Of a stretch of DNA of 64,000 nt, positions 57,085 to 64,000 are shown one piece after another. A model generated the notes under the pieces. The model was not told the origin of the DNA. It worked only from the letters and a program-made list of their open reading frames with translations, and did not search any database. Source of the stretch: Methylophilus methylotrophus DSM 46235 = ATCC 53528. Lineage in GTDB: Bacteria; Pseudomonadota; Gammaproteobacteria; Burkholderiales; Methylophilaceae. Made by a program: the position numbers and the translations under genes. The stretch lies in contig NZ_KB905144.1 in assembly GCF_000378225.1 (NCBI RefSeq), positions 62,001 through 126,000 of the forward strand, written 5' to 3'. Position 1 is the first letter of the stretch. Each line of letters starts with the position of its first letter.

Positions 57085-57351
57085 TCAATTGCATATCACC
57101 CTGCTCATATAATCCGCTAGTCGATTAAAAATCTCATTGAACTTGTCAGCTCCAAATATCAGCGGCATCTTTGCGCTTTTAGCCATGACAGAATGAGGGT
57201 CTTCAATCTCATAAATCACCGCCTCATGCCTTGCTAATGAATGAACCTTAAATCCAATTAGCCGAGGCTCTGGCTCAAGTTTAAATGAATTACACTCAAG
57301 AAATAGAAGTTCTTGAACCTCTCCATTTTGCTTTATCTTCTGACGCTTTGG
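57085..57351 (-). pseudogene. Open fragment beside the recombinase remnant
   Basis: An open frame of 88 codons, from a stop at 57352-57354 to a TGA at 57085-57087, reading QELLFLECNSFKLEPEPRLI then GFKVHSLARHEAVIYEIEDP. It lacks a usable early start codon and overlaps the recombinase fragment in another frame. It may be a displaced 3' part of that gene or a truncated neighbour. I do not recognise it. Confidence 0.35.
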
Positions 57352-57906
57352 TTAACATGCGAATTGAGTATTTCTCTCCAAAAATATTGATTACTATCTA
57401 CCCTCTTTAAACTGACTTGCTTACGCAAGGCATCTGCCCTCTTCCTCGACCACCGAGCTACTATTGCTGAAGTGATAGCCACTGTTTTCAAACCGCGATC
57501 CATGCAGGCTCGAATACTCACATGATGTAGATGCATATAAGAGGCGTAACTGGTGATTATGGAGTTGTGCCCAAAGTCTGTCGCAAATTGATTTAAATTA
57601 TTTTTGAACCCACTATCGTCCTCTGATAAAGCCTGTATCAGCACATTAGAGATGACAGTGTCCGATAGAGAGTGGAAAGAGATTTTCTGATCGCCCGTTG
57701 CTTGTTTAAGCAGCCGAGCAAGCTGACATCACTGCCAGTAATGTCCCCTAGACTTTGATAGTCTCTGGCGCTTTGCACAGGTGCTCCTGTAAAGCCTTAG
57801 CTAAAAACAATGGCAGGGGGTTTAACTAAAATTTGAGAGGCCGGAACAAAATGCTCTCCAACTAGATTAGCTGCACCAGGAGCAATGATGGGAAGTTCAA
57901 AATAAA
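57333..57906 (-). pseudogene. Tyrosine recombinase (integrase) C-terminal remnant
   Basis: Broken reading on the minus strand. From about 57906 one frame gives ELPIIAPGAANLVGEHFVPA and then a stop, GFTGAPVQSARDYQSLGDIT and a frameshift near 57720, then LARLLKQATGDQKISFHSLS and DTVISNVLIQALSEDDSG, and finally QFATDFGHNSIITSYASYMH. The box H-S-L-S replaces the usual HxLR, and GHNSIITSYASY aligns with the GHxS...Y of tyrosine recombinases, giving the nucleophile Tyr. It lies beside the attR-like repeat, as an island integrase would. It is too damaged to work. Confidence 0.6.
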
Positions 57907-58076
57907 TGACCTATTCGGTAATTGACAGTGCAATCCCCCATTCCTCAGTAGCATATTAGAATAGGTATATCATTAACATAACCATTAGGCAGATTCATCA
58001 TCATAGCCATTAGTGTTAGGCATGCCGCTTTGGATAACTCCGTCTCCTCAGTCATGCTTTTCAATTGCCGACATAA

Positions 58077-58097
58077 ACTCCCGCCGGGTGCACCAGT
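58077..58097 (+). repeat. attR-like direct repeat of the tRNA-Arg 3' end
   Basis: The 21 bases match 16146-16166 except for T instead of C at 58089, in the same orientation. They begin 39 bases before the end of the first GGDEF/EAL gene, outside any tRNA. They would mark the far end of a 41.9-kb element. Confidence 0.8.
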
Positions 58098-58135
58098 TAT
58101 TTGTTGTTTTTAATGTTTTATGTCTCAATCTTTGG

Positions 58136-60571
58136 TTAATGAGTTAATATCGTTTCAGTAAACTCATCTGCCGGCATAGGTTTGCCAAAAAAGTACCCTT
58201 GAAAACCTGTGCAACCCAATGAGACTAAATATTGATATTGCGCCAAAGTTTCAATTCCTTCAGCGATAATGTCCACACCAAATTTAGCTCCCATATTTGC
58301 AATCATCTCAATCATGTATGCATCCAATAAATTCTCATGTGCATTCACGATAAAACTACGATCAATTTTCAGCTGGTCAAACGGCAATTGCCTGAGATAA
58401 TTCAGGGAAGAGTAGCCCGTACCAAAATCATCCATAGACAGGACAAAACCTAATTCCTTGAGTGCTGTCATTTTTGAAACAGCTTCTTCAAGATCCCCAA
58501 CAATCACATTCTCAGTCAACTCCAATTTTAACTTTGTTGGTGAGACATTTTTTTCACGTACGATTTCGAGCAGGTTTTCAACGAAATCTGACTGCCTAAA
58601 TTGAATAGGGCTAATATTAACGGCTATACTCAGCTGCCAATTTGAAGCACTGTTCTGCCAGCTACTTAATTGACTACATGCCGTTTCAAGAACCCAGTTT
58701 CCTATCGACAATATCATGTGGGTTTCTTCGGCTAGTGGGATGAACTGTGCTGGAAAGATTAGCCCCAACTCAGGATGGTTCCATCGAATGAGTGCTTCTA
58801 CCCCGGTTACGGTTCCGGTTGCGTTCACTTGAGGTTGATAAAAAAGTATGAACTGCTTCTTGGCCATGGCATGACGTAGTGATGACTCTAGTCTGGCTCG
58901 CTCTTCCAGAGCCACCTGCATATGCGTATCAAAGAACCTATGCGTATTTTTACCCGCACGTTTTGCGGCATACATTGCGACATCAGCCTGCGTCAACAAT
59001 TGCTGGTGACGGTGTACATTTCCTTGAAAAATTGTGATACCGACGCTAACAGTGACATAATATTCAAGACCATCCAGCACAAATACTTGGCTAACCGATT
59101 CAATTATTTTTTCACTCAATCGCTGTGCATGCGTCGCAGCAATATCCTGATTGACACCGATGTTTTGCAACATGATGACGAATTCGTCTCCCCCAGCTCG
59201 AGCAATCGTGACATGATCGTTTGCAAAAACTTGTAATCGCCGTGCTATTTCCTGGATGAGCATGTCACCGGAATGATGACCTTGGGTATCATTGAGTTGC
59301 TGGAAATTATCCACATCCAGTAACACTAAGGCCCCATGATGTCGACTCTTGGAACTTGCTTTTATGACCTGCTCCAGTTTCTCAATCAACATATATCTGT
59401 TGGGTAGCCCGGATAATGGGTCAAAATAAATCAGCTGATGAATTTTCTCTTCATCTTGTTTCCGAGCCGAGATATCACTTTGCGTGCCAACATAATGTGT
59501 GACCGTACCCGATGCATCTTTTACCTGTTTGATAGTCATCCATTTCGGGTAAATTTCACCAGATTTGCGTCTATCCCAGATTTCACCTTCCCAGGTACCC
59601 TTCTCCCATATCTCGCGCCACATTGCTTCGTAAAAGAGTTTGTCATGTAAGTTCGACTTTAAAATTCGCGGTGTTTGCCCCACTAGTTCTTCAGTGCTGT
59701 ATCCCGATTGCTGCGTAAAGGTTGAATTGACACGCAAGATTATCGAATCTGCATCTGTAATCATTATTCCCACCTGCGCCTCAAAAGCAGTGGCGACTAT
59801 ACGGAGTGCGGACTCAATACGGCGGTACTCACTGATGTCTTCAATAATGGACCAAATAAAACTTTCATTCCCGATGTTAATCCTGACGCCATTAAGCCGT
59901 ACAGGAACCACCGCACCACTGGCGGTAACATATTCCTTTTCATAGGGACCATACTGCGATTTTTCCGAAAGAGATTTTAATTGTGCCATCTCTTTTTTGG
60001 CATACTTATCGGGCGTAAGATGCCAGTAACTTAACTGCTGCAACTCCTCACGTTGGTAACCCACAATATCAAGAAAAGACTGATTCACTTCTAAAAAGCC
60101 TCCATCCATCCTATTCAGCGCCATCCCAAGTGGGGAAGAATCAAACATGGTTCGAAACTTCTCTTCGCTTTGAGCATGTGCCTTGCTAGAGGCTGTCACA
60201 TCAGTGATATCTACAGTTGAGCACAAAAGATAAAGCGGATTTCCTTGTGAATCATAATAAGGCTTCTTAATCGTACGGCCGACTCGAGTTTGCTGCATTG
60301 AGGCATTCCAAAAGGGCCCCTCAGATTCATATTGCTGACCGATACGAAAAATCTCTCGATCAATCTCTGCAGAGTTTGTTAATTGATTAGGTGGATATGA
60401 AGTGTTGCATTCAGTACTCCCCACATCGTTAAAACTGATCCCGAGCACTTCTTCACATGCACGATTCATAAGTACGATATAACTGCTGGCATCTTTTACA
60501 AAAACTGCCTCAGGTAACAAGTCAATCAAAGCTTGTATAGCTTTTGCATCTTCAATTACTTTGGACTGCAT
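58136..60571 (-). CDS. PAS-GGDEF-EAL protein (c-di-GMP turnover), copy 1
   Basis: An 811-residue cytoplasmic protein with no membrane segment. Three PAS domains occupy about 10-375 (for example RTMFDSSPLGMALNRMDGGF and YSTEELVGQTPRILKSNLHD). The GGDEF domain (~385-540) has intact ARAGGDEFVIML but no RxxD inhibitory site. The EAL domain (~555-800) has GVEALIRWNHPELG, LELTENVIVGD, MDDFGTGYSSLNYL and IIAEGIET, all intact. It should be able to make and break c-di-GMP. It is just outside the island's right end. Confidence 0.9.
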   Translation of the reverse strand: MQSKVIEDAKAIQALIDLLPEAVFVKDASSYIVLMNRACEEVLGISFNDVGSTECNTSYPPNQLTNSAEIDREIFRIGQQYESEGPFWNASMQQTRVGRTIKKPYYDSQGNPLYLLCSTVDITDVTASSKAHAQSEEKFRTMFDSSPLGMALNRMDGGFLEVNQSFLDIVGYQREELQQLSYWHLTPDKYAKKEMAQLKSLSEKSQYGPYEKEYVTASGAVVPVRLNGVRINIGNESFIWSIIEDISEYRRIESALRIVATAFEAQVGIMITDADSIILRVNSTFTQQSGYSTEELVGQTPRILKSNLHDKLFYEAMWREIWEKGTWEGEIWDRRKSGEIYPKWMTIKQVKDASGTVTHYVGTQSDISARKQDEEKIHQLIYFDPLSGLPNRYMLIEKLEQVIKASSKSRHHGALVLLDVDNFQQLNDTQGHHSGDMLIQEIARRLQVFANDHVTIARAGGDEFVIMLQNIGVNQDIAATHAQRLSEKIIESVSQVFVLDGLEYYVTVSVGITIFQGNVHRHQQLLTQADVAMYAAKRAGKNTHRFFDTHMQVALEERARLESSLRHAMAKKQFILFYQPQVNATGTVTGVEALIRWNHPELGLIFPAQFIPLAEETHMILSIGNWVLETACSQLSSWQNSASNWQLSIAVNISPIQFRQSDFVENLLEIVREKNVSPTKLKLELTENVIVGDLEEAVSKMTALKELGFVLSMDDFGTGYSSLNYLRQLPFDQLKIDRSFIVNAHENLLDAYMIEMIANMGAKFGVDIIAEGIETLAQYQYLVSLGCTGFQGYFFGKPMPADEFTETILTH

Positions 60572-60654
60572 ACTTTCATCCGCTTCTATTATTTTTAGTT
60601 CTAGGAGCCCATTTAAAAGTCACCATCAATATGGTTTTTCAAACCAAATAGCCG

Positions 60655-63132
60655 TTAGATCTGCTTTACTTTTAATGCTGCTTTATCATTTTCTACAGTT
60701 AGCACACCCTGTTCAGAAACCTTTAAGAATTCCTGCATTCTCAATGGCTTACAATAATAATAGCCTTGAGCCATATCGCATCCGAAACCGACCAATAAAT
60801 CGTGTTGTATTTTTCTTTCAACACCTTCAGCAATCACTTTTATATTCAATTTGTGAGCCATTGAAATAATAGCCTCGCAGAGTGAGTTGTCTGCATTACT
60901 CACACCCAATTCACGAACAAACGTTTGATCAATTTTTAGGTAATCAATATCCAACTTTCTTAGATAATCCAATGAAGAATAACCCGTGCCGAAATTATCA
61001 ATTGCAACCTCCAAGCCTCTGTCCCTGAACAAATACATTGTATTGGTTAACAAGTCATCAATATTAAGCAAGGCGCTTTCTGTAATTTCCAATAAAATAT
61101 TGGTATTGGCTAGCTCCTCATTGGCAAGTTGTTGCAGATGATTATTCTTGGCATGTAGTTGGATGGGTGAAACATTGATGCTTAACTGAATCGCAATCGT
61201 TTTTTGACAATGATTGATTTGTTGCGACTGTCTTATTACTTGCCGGAGAACCCAGTCTCCGATGTCATGAATCAACCCTGTTTCTTCGGCCAGTTTCATA
61301 AACTGCGCGGGAAGAAGTATCCCTTGCTCAGGATGATTCCACCGCAGTAGCGCCTCTGCTTTTCTGATTTGGAAAGTTTGTAGATCAACAATCGGTTGGT
61401 AATACATCTCCAGTTGATTCAGCAATATCGCAGAACGTAGATCATTCAACAATTCGTGTCGTTCCAGTGCCTCAGTGTTTAGATCAATTGCGTAATAGCT
61501 ATAACAATCACGGCCACTTCTTTTTGAAAGATACATTGCTTGATCAGCATGCTTGATCAGATCAATATGATTGTTTGCGTCTCTGGGAAACAATGTAATC
61601 CCCAGACTGCATGAAATAAATGTTTCTTCATGATCGTGCAAATCCAAATCAAAAGGCATTCGCAGAGAATTTAATATTTTTTGAGCGATCTCGGAAATTT
61701 TATCTGTATTAACCAATCCAGGTAATATCACGGTAAATTCATCACCACCCAACCTACTTACAAAATCGGCTACCCTTACGCATGCAGTGATGCGTTGGGC
61801 GACTTGTTTGAGTAAATTATCGCCGTATATATGCCCGTATGTATCGTTTACTTCCTTGAACTTATCGAGGTCAAGAAACAACAATGCAAAGCCTGAGCCA
61901 TGCTGCTTTGCAATTGCAATTTGCTCATTTAGTTTTGTCTGAAAGAAATTTCTATTTGGCAACTGGGTTAATTGATCATAGTTGGCAGACATCCAAATCT
62001 TCTCCTCAGTTTGCTTTTTCTCGGTAATGTCAGAAAAAATGGCAATTCTGCGATGTAAAGATCCATCTTGCTTAAAAGCTGAACTTACTCTTAGCCATTC
62101 TACGAAGAGTTCACCGTTTTTCTTTCGATTAACAATTTCCCCGTCCCAATGGCCCGTTTTTAATATTTCCTCCCACATCGCGGCATAAAAATCATGGCCA
62201 TGGCTGCCAGAACTTAACAAATTGGGTGTTTTACCTAATATTTCCGAGGCTTCGTATCCCGTTAATTTTGAGAACGCAGGATTCACTGAAACAACCTTAT
62301 TGTTCTCATCGCAAACCATGATTGCCTCGCTTGCGCTTACAAATACCTGCTGTGCCAACTCTAGATCGTTTTGTACTTTAATTCGGTCTTGTATATCCCT
62401 GGCTATGCTGCATGCGCTGGTGACTTTTCCAAATTTATCAAAAACGGGGGTAATGCTTACTGAAACATGAATAGTGCTGCCATCTTTTCTAATTCTGACG
62501 GCATCCACAGTTTTGACCCGTTCATTACGACTGACCAATTCAAGGATATCTCTGGATTCAATTTTTTGATCGGATGGAAACAGGATAGAAATGTTTTGGC
62601 CTATGACTTCTTCAGCTTCATAACCGAATATTCGTTTAGCGCCAGGATTCCAGCTGATGATTTTCCCGGTTAAATCTTTGATAACGATAGCGTCTTCAGA
62701 CGCTTGGATGATACTTTCAAAGCGGCGGGCTTTTTCTTCATTCACTCTGGCAGAAGTGACATCATGGTAAGTAAACATATATCTGCCAAGACTCAGCGGT
62801 AAGTACTTAATTTCCAGCCACTCTCCACTAGCTTGTCTTCGTTCAATACGCATTGGAGATTTTGACTTCATCCGGATTTCACAAAAATCCAACACCTGCT
62901 GCAGCGTGTGCTCCTCACCATAATCTCCTCGCGCAAAACAGTGCGCAATAAAATCTTGGAACTTGAAGCCGAGGTTCTGGAAATTTGCAGGAAGGGAGAA
63001 CAATAAATCAAATAGCTTGTTTTTAAAAATGCAATGATCGTTCTCGTCATACAAAACTATTCCCACACTAGCGTTTTGTATTACCTCTTGTAAAAGTAAG
63101 GTGTCTAATGACGAGAAAGTGTTTATCTTCAC
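60655..63132 (-). CDS. PAS-GGDEF-EAL protein (c-di-GMP turnover), copy 2
   Basis: An 825-residue cytoplasmic protein with an N-terminal PAS-like segment and two more PAS domains (~140-380; SWNPGAKRIFGYEAEEVIGQ and AFSKLTGYEASEILGKTPNL). The GGDEF domain (~385-545) has VSRLGGDEFTVILP and an RVAD inhibitory site. The EAL domain (~560-810) has AEALLRWNHPEQG and LLEITESALL, but loop 6 reads DNFGTGYSSLDYL where DDFGTG is usual, so the second metal-binding Asp is Asn. It lies 83 bases upstream of copy 1 on the same strand. Its promoter has an AATCAAACGTTTGATT palindrome. Confidence 0.9.
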   Translation of the reverse strand: MKINTFSSLDTLLLQEVIQNASVGIVLYDENDHCIFKNKLFDLLFSLPANFQNLGFKFQDFIAHCFARGDYGEEHTLQQVLDFCEIRMKSKSPMRIERRQASGEWLEIKYLPLSLGRYMFTYHDVTSARVNEEKARRFESIIQASEDAIVIKDLTGKIISWNPGAKRIFGYEAEEVIGQNISILFPSDQKIESRDILELVSRNERVKTVDAVRIRKDGSTIHVSVSITPVFDKFGKVTSACSIARDIQDRIKVQNDLELAQQVFVSASEAIMVCDENNKVVSVNPAFSKLTGYEASEILGKTPNLLSSGSHGHDFYAAMWEEILKTGHWDGEIVNRKKNGELFVEWLRVSSAFKQDGSLHRRIAIFSDITEKKQTEEKIWMSANYDQLTQLPNRNFFQTKLNEQIAIAKQHGSGFALLFLDLDKFKEVNDTYGHIYGDNLLKQVAQRITACVRVADFVSRLGGDEFTVILPGLVNTDKISEIAQKILNSLRMPFDLDLHDHEETFISCSLGITLFPRDANNHIDLIKHADQAMYLSKRSGRDCYSYYAIDLNTEALERHELLNDLRSAILLNQLEMYYQPIVDLQTFQIRKAEALLRWNHPEQGILLPAQFMKLAEETGLIHDIGDWVLRQVIRQSQQINHCQKTIAIQLSINVSPIQLHAKNNHLQQLANEELANTNILLEITESALLNIDDLLTNTMYLFRDRGLEVAIDNFGTGYSSLDYLRKLDIDYLKIDQTFVRELGVSNADNSLCEAIISMAHKLNIKVIAEGVERKIQHDLLVGFGCDMAQGYYYCKPLRMQEFLKVSEQGVLTVENDKAALKVKQI

Positions 63133-63284
63133 AAAAAAGTCTCAGTTCTTTATTAAGGGATCATTAATAAAAATCATTGGCTTTATAAAATTGAATCATA
63201 GGCAGGCAACGGGGCTATTACTTGCAGATCGATGCTTCTATTGGTCCCCCAAAAACTTGTGAAAAATATAACCAATAAAATAAA

Positions 63285-63300
63285 AATCAAACGTTTGATT
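63285..63300. promoter_or_regulatory. AATCAAACGTTTGATT palindrome
   Basis: A perfect 16-bp dyad, 153-168 bases upstream of the second GGDEF/EAL start. Its core CAAACGTTTG recurs at 63715-63724, 50 bases upstream of the small hypothetical gene. It has the form of a LacI- or TetR-type operator. Confidence 0.5.
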
Positions 63301-63389
63301 AAAAATGTGAATTTACTCTTATTTTAAAACGATGAAAATAATTAATTGAACGTAGTGGAAGAAGTGAATGGAAGACAAGGGAGAGTAGA

Positions 63390-63665
63390 TCAATTTTCCA
63401 AATTGTTTTCATCTTCAATGATTTTTACAACGGCGTCATTAAACTCTTTGGTTAAAAGACCAAACTCTTCAGAAAGATCAGTCATCCGTTTGACATATTG
63501 CTCAAAAATAACTCTGTGATCTGGTCGGCTAAGCGCTCGTAATAATAAATCCATATTTAAATCACTCTCAAATTTCGTATCAGGATCAAGAGACTCGATA
63601 TTGCCTTGATTCTTTGCCTTCAAAATCTGTTGTATCTTTTTAAAATCATAAATATTGGACGACAT
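63390..63665 (-). CDS. Small hypothetical protein
   Basis: A 91-residue soluble, mostly helical protein, MSSNIYDFKKIQQILKAKNQ, ending FNDAVVKIIEDENNLEN. I do not recognise it. ATG 63665 is preferred over the upstream start because of the CAAACGTTTG site and the -10-rich leader. It shares that site with the neighbouring GGDEF/EAL gene. Confidence 0.6.
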   Translation of the reverse strand: MSSNIYDFKKIQQILKAKNQGNIESLDPDTKFESDLNMDLLLRALSRPDHRVIFEQYVKRMTDLSEEFGLLTKEFNDAVVKIIEDENNLEN

Positions 63666-63903
63666 GCTATAAAACCTTATTTTTACTTGGCTTAATATTA
63701 AACGACAATTCAAACAAACGTTTGATTTTTACCATTACACAACAATCACAATAAAATAAATTGACGGAGATCAATTTCCAAATAAGAATTATCGCGATAT
63801 CTTATGAAAGGGATGAGAACAAATAAGCCTTATACCACTAGGACTTACACCACTTAATAATTTTATAAAGGGTAGTGTTTGATCGCCTTTTTTAGGCTTG
63901 TAA

Positions 63904-63999
63904 TTATTGGTCTGTATTCAATTTAGCTCTGAGGATGACTTCCGCTTGACTCAATACCATCAGGATAATTTTTTCGGTGTCTGATTTACTTAAAGAAGT
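63904..63999 (-). CDS. Partial C-terminus of an unknown protein
   Basis: At the right edge, a minus-strand frame is open to the window end and stops at TAA 63904-63906, reading SLSKSDTEKIILMVLSQAEV and ILRAKLNTDQ. It has the helical look of a real protein end, but only 31 residues are visible. The bases between 63725 and 63903 show nothing. Confidence 0.3.
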   Translation of the reverse strand, partial: TSLSKSDTEKIILMVLSQAEVILRAKLNTDQ

Positions 64000-64000
64000 G

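Overview
The window reads as the chromosome of a methylotrophic betaproteobacterium of the Methylophilaceae, close to Methylophilus. The main reason is a trimethylamine dehydrogenase and electron-transfer flavoprotein that, as I remember the Methylophilus methylotrophus W3A1 proteins, are almost residue-for-residue the same, together with a complete mau (methylamine dehydrogenase) cluster. No alignment was run.

Bases 1-16087 are ordinary core genome: the start of pyrD, a small DUF3149 protein, a very large FAD/Fe-S oxidase, a TlpA thioredoxin with hemJ, a divergent SRPBCC/TetR pair, a PfkB kinase, a glycine-zipper lipoprotein, an ornithine-lipid pair (olsB-olsA), a TauE-type transporter, apaH, a membrane cytochrome c, a PEP-CTERM exported protein and a nucleotide-sugar synthase. 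These end at a tRNA-Arg(CCG) gene (16088-16164).

From the 3' end of that tRNA to a 21-bp direct repeat of it (20/21 identical) at 58077-58097 lies an apparent 42-kb genomic island. Its left edge has four exact 11-bp repeats, a decayed IS3 element, a solo HipA-type kinase and a ProQ/FinO RNA chaperone. Its right edge has the frameshifted remains of a tyrosine recombinase. In between is a nearly self-contained pathway for methylated amines: trimethylamine dehydrogenase (tmd), its ETF (etfAB), a membrane Fe-S oxidoreductase that could pass ETF electrons to quinone, a haem-dependent dimethylamine monooxygenase (dmmABC), and methylamine dehydrogenase with its maturation genes (mauFBEDAGLMN). Around them are a candidate acceptor cytochrome c, a tatABC set able to export the MauA subunit, two paralogous APC permeases, an EmrE-type transporter, riboflavin and pterin synthesis genes (ribH, ribBX, folE2), a soluble chemoreceptor, a NarX/NarL-like two-component system with a PAS membrane protein, and an AraC-type regulator. 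TMA would be taken to DMA, methylamine and ammonia, releasing formaldehyde at each step.

Two sets of shared promoter motifs tie the island together. ATGCCRMTTTTTRCYA occurs upstream of mauF, the cytochrome c, tatA and the AraC gene. TAC-centred 7-2-7 palindromes of NarL type occur upstream of the tmd, dmm, cupin, folE2 and permease/ribH genes.

Beyond the island (58098-64000) are two large PAS-GGDEF-EAL proteins and a small hypothetical gene, with a shared CAAACGTTTG palindrome near the second and third.
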